A DNA stretch of 64,000 nucleotides. Origin: Corynebacterium sp. 21KM1197 (GTDB lineage Bacteria; Actinomycetota; Actinomycetes; Mycobacteriales; Mycobacteriaceae). The notes under the pieces are model-generated. The model saw nothing but the letters and a program-made list of their open reading frames with translations, did not search any database and was not told where the DNA came from. Both the position numbers and the translations under genes were made by a program. The stretch is from contig NZ_CP123907.1 of NCBI RefSeq assembly GCF_033783015.1, positions 496,001 through 560,000 on the forward strand, given 5' to 3'. This document shows, in pieces, positions 28,097 to 36,886 of the stretch. Position 1 is the first letter of the stretch. Each line of letters begins with the position of its first letter.

Positions 28097-29088
28097 TCCC
28101 AATCCACGTTGGTGCGCAGCGCCGTGAGCAGGGCGCGCACGGCCTGGGTGCGGCGCGCACTGGCCCCGTCGAGGGTATCCAGGGCGCACTCGGGATCGGC
28201 GGGTGGGCCCATGTGGGTGCAGCCGCGGGGGCAGTCCTGGGCCACCTCCGCGAGGTCCTCAAACACCCCCACCACGGTATCGGCCTCCACGTGGGCCAGG
28301 CCAAAGGAGCGAATACCGGGGGTATCAATGATCCAACCGTCGGCATCTCCCGGCAGCCGCAGCGCCACGGACTGCGTGGAGGTGTGGCGGCCCTTGCCCA
28401 CCTCGGAGACCTCCCCGGTGGCGCGCTCGGCCTGGGGTACTAGGCGATTGACCAGGGTGGATTTGCCCACCCCGGAGTGCCCGATCACGGCGCTGGTGTG
28501 TCCGCCGATGGTGTCGAGGAGTTCGTCCAGGGAATCGTCCACCCCGCAGGTGAGCACGGGCACGTGGAGGTCCGCGAACTCTGCGGCAAAGGCCCGATGA
28601 TCCGCGAGGTCCGTCTTGGTCAGGCACAGCACCGGGCGCAGCCCGCCCACGAAGGCCGCGATGAGGCTGCGCTCTACAAACCCCGCGCGCGGCGGGGGAT
28701 CGGCCACGGCGCACACGATGAGCAGGAGTTCGGCATTGGCCACCACGATCCGCTCGTAGGGGTCGGTGTCATCGGCGGTGCGGCGCAGCACGGAGGAGCG
28801 CTCGGTGAGTTTCACGATGCGGGCCAGGGTTCCGGGCGCGCCGCTGGTATCGCCCACCACGCCCACGCGGTCGCCCACCTCGATGGGGGTGCGGCCCAGT
28901 TCCCTGGCCCGCATGCACACCACGGGGGCATCGGTGCCGTCGAGTACCACGCCCCAGCGGCCGCGATCCTTGGTCACCACCATGCCAAAGAGGGCGTCGC
29001 GGTGCTCGGGGCGATTCTTGGTGCGCGGGCGCGAGCCCTTGCCGGGGCGCACGCGCACGTCGGACTCGTCGTAGCGCCGCCTAGCCAC
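28093..29088 (-). CDS. rsgA: Ribosome small-subunit GTPase RsgA
   Basis: 331-aa circularly permuted GTPase that acts in late 30S maturation. After the OB-fold, the order is G4 (LTKTD), then G1 ([12 protein letters not shown]), then G3 (DTPG in [11 protein letters not shown]), which is diagnostic of the YjeQ/RsgA permutation. The C-terminal zinc site has [17 protein letters not shown] (Cys, Cys, His, Cys). GTG at 29088 overlaps the aroA end by 8 bases. Order aroA-rsgA is the same as Rv3227-Rv3228. Confidence 0.95.
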   Translation of the reverse strand: MARRRYDESDVRVRPGKGSRPRTKNRPEHRDALFGMVVTKDRGRWGVVLDGTDAPVVCMRARELGRTPIEVGDRVGVVGDTSGAPGTLARIVKLTERSSVLRRTADDTDPYERIVVANAELLLIVCAVADPPPRAGFVERSLIAAFVGGLRPVLCLTKTDLADHRAFAAEFADLHVPVLTCGVDDSLDELLDTIGGHTSAVIGHSGVGKSTLVNRLVPQAERATGEVSEVGKGRHTSTQSVALRLPGDADGWIIDTPGIRSFGLAHVEADTVVGVFEDLAEVAQDCPRGCTHMGPPADPECALDTLDGASARRTQAVRALLTALRTNVDWD

Positions 29089-30373
29089 GCACCATCGCCT
29101 CCCACATCCGGGCAAAGCCAGGCAGCGTCTTGGCGGTGGTGTCCACGTCATCCACGATCACGCCCGGTACCCGCAGGCCGATGATTGCCCCGGCGGTGGC
29201 CATGCGGTGATCGTCATAGGCACGCCAGGGCCCGCCGTGGAGTTCCTCTGTGGGGCGAATGTGCAGGCCATCGGGGGTTTCGGTGCAGTTACCGCCCAGG
29301 GCGTTGATCTCGGCGGCCAGGGCGGCCAGCCGGTCGGTCTCGTGCCCGCGCAGGTGGGCGATGCCACGCAGGTGGGAATCCGTCTCGGCCAGGGCGGCCA
29401 GGGCGGCCACGGTGGGGGTGAGTTCCCCGATCTCGGACATGTCCAGATCCAGGCCCTGCAACCTCCCGGTGGCCGGGCCGGTGATGGCCAGGGACTCGGG
29501 GGTGCTCATCACGGTGCCGCCCATCTGGGTGGCGATGCGGCGGAAGGCGTCGCCCGCCTGGGTGGTGGCGGCGGGCCAGTCGGGAATCCGCACCGTGCCC
29601 CCGGCCACGAGCGCGGCGGCCAGGAAGGGGGTGGCGTTGGAAAGATCCGGCTCGATCTCCCAGGTGCCCCCGGCGATGGGGCCGGGGTGTACCGTCCACT
29701 CCTCGTGGCCCGCCTCCACCGTCACCCCGGCGCGGCGCAGCATGTCCACGGTCATCTCGATGTGGGGCAGGCTGGGCAGGACGCCGCCTCGATGCCGCAC
29801 GGTGATCCCGTGCTCAAAGCGCGGGGCGCTGAGCAGCAGACCGGAGACGAACTGGGAGGAACCCGAGGCATCCACCTCCACGGTGCCGCCCTCCGGGGTG
29901 CCGGTGCTCTCCACGCGGAAGGGGAGGGCCTGGCCGGTGATGTGCACGCCGAGGGTGCGGAGGGCGTCGAGAAGCGGGCGCATGGGGCGCTGGCGGGCGC
30001 GGGGGTCGCCGTCGAAAGCCACCGGCTGCGCGGCGAGCGCGGCCACGGGTGGGAGGAACCGCATGACGGTGCCCGCCAGCCCGCAATCCACCTCGGTGCC
30101 GTGGAGGGGCGCGGGGGTGAGGCGGATGGTGGTGGGATCGTCCTTTTCGATGGCGATGTGGGTGCCCATTGCGCGCAGCGCGGCGCACATGAGATCGGCG
30201 TCGCGGGAACGCAGCGCCCCGCGCAGGGTGGAGGGGCCCTCCGCGAGGGCGGCGAGCACGAGCGCCCGGTTAGTCATGGACTTGGAGCCGGGGACGCGCT
30301 GCGTCCAGTCCAGGGGGCCGGTGGCGGTGGGCGCGTGCCACGGGGCGGGCGAGGAGGGGTTTGTATCACGCAC
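29081..30373 (-). CDS. aroA: 3-phosphoshikimate 1-carboxyvinyltransferase (EPSP synthase)
   Basis: 430-aa enzyme of the shikimate pathway joining phosphoenolpyruvate to shikimate 3-phosphate. Markers: [20 protein letters not shown] near residue 27 (substrate-binding Lys and Ser), the [11 protein letters not shown] (G-x-A-G-T region) near 98, and the active-site segment [15 protein letters not shown] near 385. Length is normal. Its 3' end overlaps the rsgA start, so the two are translationally linked. Divergent from sigH. Confidence 0.96.
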   Translation of the reverse strand: MRDTNPSSPAPWHAPTATGPLDWTQRVPGSKSMTNRALVLAALAEGPSTLRGALRSRDADLMCAALRAMGTHIAIEKDDPTTIRLTPAPLHGTEVDCGLAGTVMRFLPPVAALAAQPVAFDGDPRARQRPMRPLLDALRTLGVHITGQALPFRVESTGTPEGGTVEVDASGSSQFVSGLLLSAPRFEHGITVRHRGGVLPSLPHIEMTVDMLRRAGVTVEAGHEEWTVHPGPIAGGTWEIEPDLSNATPFLAAALVAGGTVRIPDWPAATTQAGDAFRRIATQMGGTVMSTPESLAITGPATGRLQGLDLDMSEIGELTPTVAALAALAETDSHLRGIAHLRGHETDRLAALAAEINALGGNCTETPDGLHIRPTEELHGGPWRAYDDHRMATAGAIIGLRVPGVIVDDVDTTAKTLPGFARMWEAMVRG

Positions 30374-30402
30374 ACTCCCATCATAGAGATGGCGCGGGGC
30401 TT

Positions 30403-30408
30403 ACAATA
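30403..30408 (+). promoter_or_regulatory. -10 element upstream of sigH
   Basis: TACAAT fits a SigA-type -10, about 45 bases upstream of the sigH ATG. I found no convincing GGAAT-N18-GTT SigH-type promoter in this gap. Confidence 0.4.
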
Positions 30409-30452
30409 GGGAGCGTTATCCGCACGACCGATGGAAAGGCCGCACCCTGATT

Positions 30453-31067
30453 ATGGCGGACGCTGAGTTACGCGAGCTTCACCAGCGCTTTGAGGAGGAA
30501 GCCCTGCCGCTGCTGGATCAGCTCTACGGCGGCGCGCTGAAAATGACCCGGAACCCCGCCGACGCGGAGGACCTGGTGCAGGAGACGTACATGAAGGCCT
30601 TTCAGGCCTTTGATCGCTTCCAGCCCGGCACCAATCTCAAGGCCTGGCTGTACCGGATCATGACCAATACCTACATCAACTCCTACCGCAAGAAGCAGCG
30701 CCAACCCGCCCAAACGCCCACCGAGGAGATCACGGACTACCAGCTTTATACCACCTCCTCCCACGATTCCACGGGCCTGCTCTCCGCCGAGGTGGAGGCG
30801 CTGAAGAGAATGCCCAACCAGCAGATTATCGACGCCCTCGATCAACTGCGGGAGGATTACCGCATGGTGGTGTACTACTCCGACGTGGAGGGGCTGGCCT
30901 ATAAGGAGATCGCGGAGATCATGGATACCCCGCTGGGCACGGTGATGAGCCGCCTGCACCGAGGAAGAAAACAACTGCGCGGGTTGTTAAAGGAAGTGGC
31001 ACAGGAACAGGGGATCGGCCTCGACCACCCTGAGAACAGCAAAGACGCTCAGAAGGTGAAGAAATGA
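30453..31067 (+). CDS. sigH: ECF sigma factor SigH (group SigR/SigH)
   Basis: 204-aa extracytoplasmic-function sigma factor for oxidative and heat stress. Region 2 holds [23 protein letters not shown] and [18 protein letters not shown]; region 4 holds [22 protein letters not shown] and [18 protein letters not shown]. The DxxP...LRPAD-type helix seen in the oxidative-stress group is matched here by the [13 protein letters not shown] segment. Its stop overlaps the rshA ATG (ATGA), the standard sigma/anti-sigma arrangement. Confidence 0.95.
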   Translation: MADAELRELHQRFEEEALPLLDQLYGGALKMTRNPADAEDLVQETYMKAFQAFDRFQPGTNLKAWLYRIMTNTYINSYRKKQRQPAQTPTEEITDYQLYTTSSHDSTGLLSAEVEALKRMPNQQIIDALDQLREDYRMVVYYSDVEGLAYKEIAEIMDTPLGTVMSRLHRGRKQLRGLLKEVAQEQGIGLDHPENSKDAQKVKK

Positions 31068-31321
31068 CGTCCGAAAAAGAACCATGCGGCTGCCAGCGCG
31101 ATACCATCGAACAGGCGCTTGCCACGCTCTTTGATAATCCCCGAACGGCGGAGGAGTGCGCGGCGCTGAGGGAGCAGATCGCGCGCTGCCCGGAGTGTTT
31201 CTCCCGCCTAGAGCGCGAGGAGGCCATGCGGGCCCTCATGCGAGGGTGTTGCGGCACGGACTCCGCCCCGATGGTGCTGCGCAGTAGGATCAGCGCGCAG
31301 CTTCGCATCATTCGGGAGTAA
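31064..31321 (+). CDS. rshA: Anti-sigma factor RshA-like, zinc-ligand His replaced by Gln
   Basis: 85-aa partner of SigH. Family members are redox-sensitive zinc anti-sigma (ZAS) proteins with an H-x3-C-x2-C motif plus an upstream Cys. Here Cys42 and Cys45 are present ([11 protein letters not shown]), with Cys8 and Cys10 near the N-terminus, but the histidine position is Gln38 (LREQIARC). Additional cysteines at 32 and in MRGCCGTD could substitute. This predicts altered zinc binding or redox response. Overlaps sigH by four bases, so it is co-translated. Confidence 0.88.
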   Translation: MTSEKEPCGCQRDTIEQALATLFDNPRTAEECAALREQIARCPECFSRLEREEAMRALMRGCCGTDSAPMVLRSRISAQLRIIRE

Positions 31322-31334
31322 GCCCGCGAGAAAA

Positions 31335-31384
31335 GGCGGTGCCCGGTAGCGAAACCTCTCAGAGAGGCGCTACCGGGCACCGCC
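31335..31384. terminator. Long bidirectional terminator between rshA and bL37
   Basis: A perfect 17-bp stem: 31335-31351 (GGCGGTGCCCGGTAGCG) pairs with 31368-31384, and the loop contains an inner CCTCT/AGAGG stem. It separates convergent rshA and the bL37 gene. Confidence 0.85.
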
Positions 31385-31409
31385 TTGGTGCGTAAGAGAA
31401 CTGCCTTAT

Positions 31410-31484
31410 TTAGGAGTTCGGACGCTTGCCGTGGTTAGCGGACTTCTTACGACGATCCTTGCGCTTGCGACCACGCTTGCTCAT
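31410..31484 (-). CDS. Ribosomal protein bL37, 24 codons
   Basis: The complement from an ATG at 31484 encodes a 24-residue, strongly basic peptide beginning MSKRGRKRKDRRKK and ending SANHGKRPNS. This matches the mycobacterial 50S protein bL37 described from ribosome structures, which has the same size, the (A/S)KRGRK start and NHGKRPN end. It lies beside whiB1 in actinobacteria. It is too short for ordinary gene callers. AAGGAG lies upstream of the ATG. Confidence 0.85.
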   Translation of the reverse strand: MSKRGRKRKDRRKKSANHGKRPNS

Positions 31485-31522
31485 GATGACTCCTTGGGGT
31501 CGTATCGGTGTATTGAGGATAA

Positions 31523-31545
31523 CCCCGCCGATTTTAGTGGCGGGG
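31523..31545 (-). terminator. Terminator downstream of whcE
   Basis: CCCCGCC (31523-31529) pairs with GGCGGGG (31539-31545). On the minus strand the stem is followed by a T-rich run (TTATCC), fitting termination of whcE. Confidence 0.6.
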
Positions 31546-31607
31546 CGGCGGGGGAGGAAATTGGCTCCCCGTCCAGCCGCTCCGTTCCGGAGCCGGATGG
31601 GGAAACC

Positions 31608-31865
31608 TTAGACGGTCATGCGCACGCGGCGGCCGCGGTTGTTGCGGCGCTTGAGCGCGCGGCGCTCGTCCTCGGAGAGGCCGCCCCACACGCCGGCGTC
31701 CTGGCCGGTTTCCAGGGCCCAGCGCAGGCACTGGGAGGTGACGGGGCAGCGGTTGCAGACGATCTTGGCCTTGGCGATCTGAGCGAGGGCGGGGCCGGAG
31801 TTGCCCACGGGGAAGAACAGCTCGGGGTCCTCGTCGCGGCAAACGGCTTCATGGCGCCAATCCAT
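31608..31865 (-). CDS. whcE: WhiB1-type [4Fe-4S] transcription factor (WhcE)
   Basis: 85-aa WhiB1 orthologue: MDWRHEAVCRDEDPELFFPVG at the start, cysteines at 9, 37, 40 and 46, GVWGG at 58-62 and the basic tail DERRALKRRNNRGRR. In M. tuberculosis WhiB1 is an essential NO-sensing regulator that binds SigA; in C. glutamicum WhcE is linked to oxidative stress and to SigH. The ATG at 31865 has GGAGAA 8 bases upstream; longer upstream frames lack homology. It lies beside bL37 and sigH-rshA, as expected for whcE. Confidence 0.95.
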   Translation of the reverse strand: MDWRHEAVCRDEDPELFFPVGNSGPALAQIAKAKIVCNRCPVTSQCLRWALETGQDAGVWGGLSEDERRALKRRNNRGRRVRMTV

Positions 31866-32522
31866 AATGGTTCTCCTTACATACGTTTTGTGGTGGTCCG
31901 CAGGGGCGTGCGGGCGGTGGAGCGATGAGGGCACACCAGAAGAAACCCGTGAAGGTTCAAAAAGAGTGGGGTAGCGCGGTCACCCGGGTGGGCGGCTGCG
32001 GTGTTCACGCCGCCTTAACCTGCCGGTGACCTCACGTTCACGCTCCATTAACGAGCTAGTCGTTTTGGTTACCTGGAGATAATGGCACGCATCAACAATC
32101 TTGGCTAGGGTTACGGGGCAAAAAGTAACATATATCACATATTTTCGTGGATATTTCACCCCTGGCGGCGCGCTGACGGGGTGTTCATTTTAGTGAGCCT
32201 ACCCTTATTTTTATCGCTGTGCTGGGCTTTTAGGGGGAAGCGAAAGAAACTGCGGGGAACATATAAGTCAAATCACTCACCCGGTGCGTAGCCCCATTCG
32301 TTGCTCCTCGCTGCCTTGGTTTGCTCATTTAGTTTGTCCCCCCCCGGAGTTCCCCCGGAGTGTGGCTTGAGGTGGGGTGCAAAGTGGGGTTCGGAGTAGG
32401 CCCCGGAGCGGTGCGAGGGCCGCACCAGGAACGGGTACCCGGAACAAGACCTGCGCGGGTACTTAAAACTCAGGCCTCCGGCGGCGTAAGGCCGAGGGAT
32501 CGGACGCGATAGAATTGCCTCC
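31866..32522. other. 657-base regulatory intergenic region upstream of whcE
   Basis: Gap between divergent whcE and a membrane-protein gene. It is visibly more AT-rich around 32080-32270 and contains the GlxR/CRP-like site at 32124-32139. A 104-codon frame on the minus strand (32273-32587) overlaps the neighbouring gene, lacks a recognisable domain, and is not called. A long 5' leader for whcE, or an unlisted small RNA, is possible but not shown. Confidence 0.6.
32124..32139. promoter_or_regulatory. GlxR/CRP-type site upstream of whcE
   Basis: On the minus strand the 16-mer TGTGATATATGTTACT matches the TGTGA-N2-TA-N2-TCACA GlxR consensus at 10 of 12 fixed positions. It lies about 260 bases upstream of the whcE ATG. 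M. tuberculosis whiB1 is CRP-regulated, which makes it plausible here; binding is untested. Confidence 0.4.
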
Positions 32523-32942
32523 GTGAGCATGACACCGCCTCCCCCCGTCCGCTGGTCCGCCATTATTTCCCTGCTGCAATCCCTCATCGGGATCGGCTAC
32601 GCCCTCCTGCTCATCGTGCGCCAGGTCAGCGGCGAGCGCGATGCGGCCATCGTCAGCGAGAGCGCCAACGCCTCCTGGGTGGGGTTGGGCACCGCCGTCT
32701 TTTTCCTCATCATCTTCGGCACCGTGCTCGCCGGGGGAATCGCGGTGCTGCGCTCTCGTGGACGCTGGGGGCGCGGGCCGGTGATTATGCTCAATCTGAT
32801 CCTGCTGCCCATCTCTTTTAGCATGTGCGGCGCGGGGGCGTGGCTGATGGGCATTGCCACGGGGCTCTCCGCCGTCGCGGTGCTGGCCATGATGTTTAGC
32901 CCCCGCGCGGTGGCCTGGGCCAGCCGCATGTATGAGGGCTAA
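32523..32942 (+). CDS. Small integral membrane protein, unknown function
   Basis: 139 aa with four hydrophobic helices (ISLLQSLIGIGYALLLIV, VGLGTAVFFLIIFGTVLAGGI, PVIMLNLILLPISFSM, WLMGIATGLSAVAVLAMMF). This is a common architecture for small actinobacterial membrane proteins; no catalytic motif. GTG start immediately after the regulatory gap. Convergent with the PQQ-like gene that follows. Confidence 0.75.
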   Translation: MSMTPPPPVRWSAIISLLQSLIGIGYALLLIVRQVSGERDAAIVSESANASWVGLGTAVFFLIIFGTVLAGGIAVLRSRGRWGRGPVIMLNLILLPISFSMCGAGAWLMGIATGLSAVAVLAMMFSPRAVAWASRMYEG

Positions 32943-32978
32943 TCGGGGCGTCGATAAGCGGCAGATAAGCCGGAGCCG

Positions 32979-34217
32979 TTAGGGGGTGGCGCGCAGCCCC
33001 ACGAGGTTCCCGTCGCGTCGCTCCACCACGGTATCGCCCACCACGGCCAGCGCGATCACGGAAGCCTCCTGCGGGCGGGCCACCTCCACGGTGCGCTCGG
33101 TGTGGGTGCCCTCGGCGTCGGCAATGGCGATGCCTGCGGCGGTGGGGTAAAGCAATCGTTCCGCCAGTGCGGCCCCGGTACCTATGGCGTCCTCGATCAC
33201 CTGGGAGACGGAGAGGTCGTTGGGGTGGAAGAGGTAGAGCCGCTGGCCATCAAACCAGCTCATGCGCGAGGGGAGGTCGGCCGTGCGGGGGGAGAAAATC
33301 TCCTCCGCCGGGGCCTCCTCGATCAGCGGGGAGGGCTCCACCTCGCGGGAGGCGAGCTCCACCCCCGCCGTGTCAAAGGAGGCAATGCGCGGGCGTTGCC
33401 CGGGGATATACACCGCCGCCGCGCTCTCGCCCACGGACACCAGCCGCACGCCCTCCTCCGGGAGCAGCACCTCGCCGGTGATCTCCGGCTCGCGGGAGGA
33501 CTCCGGGGTGGCCTCCTGCATGCGCAGCCAGGTGCCCTCCTCACCGGGGCAGACCTCGGTGACGGCCAGCACGTCCTTGCGGGTCAGCGCCGAGGTGATC
33601 GAGCACTCCTCGTGGGGCTGCAACTCCGGCTCCTGCTTGGCTTCCACATCGCCGTACTCCACCGTGCGCACCAGATCCGAGCGCCACAGTTCCACCCGCT
33701 CCGGGCTCACGGTGCCGATCCGATCGTTCGAGGCCACGGCGGCGGTGTCCGCGCTGTTCAGCGCGGAACGGGTGTGCTCGTACTCGCCGGTCTTGGCGTC
33801 CAGCGCCACCGCATCTCCGCACCCCCCGCCGTTGCGATAGGTGATCACCACCGAGCCCCAGGCGGTGCCCAGGGAGCAAATCTCGTGATCGTCGCGGCCA
33901 TAACTCCACAGCACCTCGCCGCGATGATCCCGGGCATACACCGTGTGATCGTCGCGGCTAAAGGTCAGCCCGTAGGCGTACAGCGGGCGGTTCACCCCCG
34001 GCGTGGGCACATCGGGGGCCTCCCACTCCTCGACGAAGGCGGCGGGTACCGCGTCTAAGGAGGGGGGCGCGGAATACTCGCCCGCGTAAGGGTTTGGGTG
34101 GGCGCTGCGGATCGGGGAGGTCAGCGCCACCCCCGTCACTGCGGCGATCCCCAGCACCGCCAGGGCCGCCGTGGCTATCAGATCGCGCCGGGTGCGGCGC
34201 AGAGGAGGCCTGCTCAC
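32979..34217 (-). CDS. PQQ-like beta-propeller protein (Rv3212-like), membrane-anchored
   Basis: 412 aa. A basic N-terminus and one membrane segment (LIATAALAVLGIAAVTGVAL, about 13-32) precede an extracytoplasmic domain with repeated strand units such as TVYARDHRGEVLWSYG and AVALDAKTGEYEHTRS, typical of PQQ-like propellers. It lacks the PQQ-enzyme catalytic signature. Position next to the rhlE-type helicase matches Rv3212-Rv3211. The GTG overlaps the helicase stop by 4 bases. Function unknown. Confidence 0.8.
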   Translation of the reverse strand: MSRPPLRRTRRDLIATAALAVLGIAAVTGVALTSPIRSAHPNPYAGEYSAPPSLDAVPAAFVEEWEAPDVPTPGVNRPLYAYGLTFSRDDHTVYARDHRGEVLWSYGRDDHEICSLGTAWGSVVITYRNGGGCGDAVALDAKTGEYEHTRSALNSADTAAVASNDRIGTVSPERVELWRSDLVRTVEYGDVEAKQEPELQPHEECSITSALTRKDVLAVTEVCPGEEGTWLRMQEATPESSREPEITGEVLLPEEGVRLVSVGESAAAVYIPGQRPRIASFDTAGVELASREVEPSPLIEEAPAEEIFSPRTADLPSRMSWFDGQRLYLFHPNDLSVSQVIEDAIGTGAALAERLLYPTAAGIAIADAEGTHTERTVEVARPQEASVIALAVVGDTVVERRDGNLVGLRATP

Positions 34218-35632
34218 CGTTCGCGCCGCCTCCCTCGCGTGCTTTTCGACGCCCCCGCGCGGCCGTGGGGCTCGCGCCTGCCGGTATCGCGCCGCTCTGA
34301 GCCGCGCCGCCCGGTGCGTCGTGGTTCGGCCCCGCGAGGTTCGGCTCCGCGCCGGGGCGTGGCGCGCCGTCGCCCGGCCTGCTGTGCGGCGGGCCCGCCG
34401 AATACGCGGCGCGGGGTGCCCACGGTGTCTCCCACCTGCGGGGAGAGGTCAAAGGCCTCGCTGAGTTCCGGGGAGGTGGAAAACCACTGCGGAGGTTCGG
34501 AGAAGCCCAGGGAGTGCTCCTCGTCGATGATCTTCCACTTATTCACCTCGTCGTATCCCACCAGGGTCACGGCGGTGCCGCTGTGGCCCGCGCGCCCGGT
34601 GCGGCCGATCCGGTGAATATAGGTCATGGGATCATCGGGAACCTGATAGTTGATCACGTGGGTGACGTCATCGACGTCGATGCCGCGCGCCGCCACGTCC
34701 GTGGCCACCAGGATCTCAAAGCGGCGATCCCGGAACGCCTGGAGCGACTCCTCGCGCAGCACCTGCGGCAGATCGCCGTGTACCGCCCCCACCGTGAATC
34801 CCGCCTGGGCCAGGTCCTCGGCCAGCGTGGCCGCCGCGCGCTTGGTGCGGCTAAAGATGATGGTGCGGCCCCGGCCCGGTGCTTGCAGGATCCGGGCGGT
34901 CACGGCAAGTTTATCCATGCGGTGCGCCTGGAATACCACCTGGCGAATCCGATCGTGGGTGGGCTTATCCTCGTCCATCTCCGCGCGAATATGCAGGGGC
35001 TGATCCATGAAGCCGCGCGCGAGCGCCAGGATCGCGCCGGGCATGGTGGCGGAAAAGAGCATGGTCTGGTGCGCGTGGGTGAGCGCGGCCATGATTTTTT
35101 CCACGTCGGGTAAAAAGCCCAGGTCCAGCATCTCGTCCGCCTCGTCTAGCACCAAGATGGCCACGCGGCTGAGATCCAGGGAGCCGGAGGAATGGAGATC
35201 GAGCAGGCGGCCGGGGGTGCCCACCACCACGTCCGCACCGTTTTTCAGGGCTGCTATTTGCTCCTCGTAGCCGCGCCCGCCCACGATGGTGGTCACCGTC
35301 AGTGGGAGGTGAGTGGCGGCCAGGCGCAGGTCCTCGCCCACCTGATCGGCCAACTCCCGGGTGGGGGCCACCACCAGGGCGCGGGGGGAGCCGTCGAGTT
35401 CGGGAATGTCTGCGGAGTCAAAGACGCGGTCGAGGAGGGGAACGCCGTACCCGTATGTCTTGCCCATGCCGGTGCGCGCCTGGCCGATGATGTCGCGGCC
35501 GTCGAGAGCACGCGGCAGGGTGTATTCCTGAATGGCAAAGGTGCGCTCGATGCCGTGCTGTTTTAGCGCGTCCGTGATCTCCACGGCCACGCCGAGTTCT
35601 GCGAAGGTTGGGCTGTTGTTTCCTACAGACAC
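34214..35632 (-). CDS. rhlE: DEAD-box RNA helicase, RhlE-like
   Basis: 472-aa ATP-dependent RNA helicase. Q-motif region FAIQEYTLPRALDGRD, motif I ARTGMGKT (A-x-T-G-x-G-K-T), the VLDEADEML motif II, SAT (FSATMPG), and motif VI (YIHRIGRTGRAG) are all visible. The C-terminal 70 residues are Arg/Gly/Glu-rich and probably bind RNA. ATG/TTG start at 35632 is preceded by the divergent promoter region of the DUF3107 gene. Orthologous by order to Rv3211. Confidence 0.93.
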   Translation of the reverse strand: MSVGNNSPTFAELGVAVEITDALKQHGIERTFAIQEYTLPRALDGRDIIGQARTGMGKTYGYGVPLLDRVFDSADIPELDGSPRALVVAPTRELADQVGEDLRLAATHLPLTVTTIVGGRGYEEQIAALKNGADVVVGTPGRLLDLHSSGSLDLSRVAILVLDEADEMLDLGFLPDVEKIMAALTHAHQTMLFSATMPGAILALARGFMDQPLHIRAEMDEDKPTHDRIRQVVFQAHRMDKLAVTARILQAPGRGRTIIFSRTKRAAATLAEDLAQAGFTVGAVHGDLPQVLREESLQAFRDRRFEILVATDVAARGIDVDDVTHVINYQVPDDPMTYIHRIGRTGRAGHSGTAVTLVGYDEVNKWKIIDEEHSLGFSEPPQWFSTSPELSEAFDLSPQVGDTVGTPRRVFGGPAAQQAGRRRATPRRGAEPRGAEPRRTGRRGSERRDTGRREPHGRAGASKSTRGRRRER

Positions 35633-35782
35633 ACCTTAGATACTATCGACACCTGACTATGATGGTTCCATGACCGTCGGGACCGCCGGGCCGCTCGGCA
35701 TGGATCGCGGTGGACGGTGGCGGAACATGGTCGCAAGAATTGAGAAAGCACGCACGCGAACGAGGATTTAAAGGCAGACGCT

Positions 35783-36010
35783 ATGGACATCAAGATTGGC
35801 TTTCAGGATTCCCCGCGCGAACTGGTAGTGCACGTGGCGGAGGATAACGCCGAGCTGAAGGAGCGGATCGCGCAGAATCTGAGCAGCGGCGAGGGCGTGC
35901 TGGAATTGCAGGACGCCAAGGGGCGCACGTACCTGGTGCGCAACGCCACCATCGCCTACGTGGACATGGGCACCGCCGCGCCCCGTGCCGTGGGCTTTGC
36001 CGGGGCCTAA
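35783..36010 (+). CDS. DUF3107 protein (TB9.4-like)
   Basis: 75-aa protein starting MDIKIGFQDSPRELVVHVAED, the DUF3107 pattern found in Rv3208A (TB9.4). Small single-domain fold with the RNATIAYVDMG ending block. Function unknown; in mycobacteria a T-cell antigen. The stop abuts the next ATG with no gap, so the two are co-translated. TATGAT near 35656 is a plausible -10. Confidence 0.85.
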   Translation: MDIKIGFQDSPRELVVHVAEDNAELKERIAQNLSSGEGVLELQDAKGRTYLVRNATIAYVDMGTAAPRAVGFAGA

Positions 36011-36886
36011 ATGGCCTCTCATCAAGGCTCGGAAGGCGCGTTGGTGCGCTTTGCCCGCGATTACGGCTGGCGCGCTTATGCCATTCCCGTGCTCGCGGTG
36101 ATCACGGTGTGGGTGCTGTGGGACATGGTGGCGGCCCCCTCCGGGGAGAACACCACCGCGCGGGAAACCACGGCGAGCAGCACGCACACCGAGGACGGGA
36201 AGCGCGGCCCGGTGCCCTCCGACGAGGAACTCACCACGGCAACCGATGAACTTCCCGCCGGTGGGGCCTATACCGAGCGCGGAAACGGCAAGTACCGAGT
36301 GATCGGCACCCCCGGCATGACGGCGGGGGAGGGGCGGGAAAAGGTGGTGCGCTACGTGATCGAGGTGGAAGGCGGCGTGGATACCGCCAGCCTGGGCGGC
36401 GATGACGCCCTGGCCTCCATGATCGACGCCACCTTGTCCAATCCCAAGGGCTGGACGCACGATCCCGCGTACCGCTTCGAGCACGTCTCCGTCTCGGATA
36501 ACCCCACCATGCGCATTCAACTCACCTCCGTGGGCACCACGCACGAGTTGTGTGGGACAAACCTGGCGATGGAGACCAGTTGCTTTTATTCCGAGGGCAA
36601 CCGCGTGGTGGTTAATGAATCCCGCTGGGTGCGCGGGGCCACCCCGTTCCAGGGCGACCTGGGCAGCTACCGCCAGTACCTCATCAATCACGAGGTGGGG
36701 CACGGCCTGGGCTTTGCCGAGCACGAGCCCTGCGGGGGCGAGGGTGAACTAGCCCCGGTGATGATGCAGCAGACGCTGAGCTTGAATAATTCCCAACTCG
36801 CTGGCTTCGATCCAAGCGAGGTCTACCAGGACGATAACGCCACGTGCATGTACAACCCGTGGCCCTACCCCAAGGTGGCACCGTGA
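36011..36886 (+). CDS. DUF3152 secreted zinc metalloprotease-like protein
   Basis: 291 aa. One membrane helix (AYAIPVLAVITVWVLWDMVA, about 18-37), a disordered Thr/Glu linker, then the DUF3152 domain with the zinc motif INHEVGHGLGFAEHEPC: His227, Glu228, His231 and His237, an HExxH-x5-H metzincin-type site. Cysteines in HELCGTNL and TSCFY could form an exported disulfide. Follows DUF3107 directly and overlaps the next GTG by four bases. Equivalent by order to Rv3207c. Substrate unknown. Confidence 0.85.
   Translation: MASHQGSEGALVRFARDYGWRAYAIPVLAVITVWVLWDMVAAPSGENTTARETTASSTHTEDGKRGPVPSDEELTTATDELPAGGAYTERGNGKYRVIGTPGMTAGEGREKVVRYVIEVEGGVDTASLGGDDALASMIDATLSNPKGWTHDPAYRFEHVSVSDNPTMRIQLTSVGTTHELCGTNLAMETSCFYSEGNRVVVNESRWVRGATPFQGDLGSYRQYLINHEVGHGLGFAEHEPCGGEGELAPVMMQQTLSLNNSQLAGFDPSEVYQDDNATCMYNPWPYPKVAP

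Noticed and set aside
32273..32587. 104-codon frame upstream of the small membrane-protein gene
   Set aside because: Overlaps a better gene start, no domain, no convincing ribosome site; left as non-coding.
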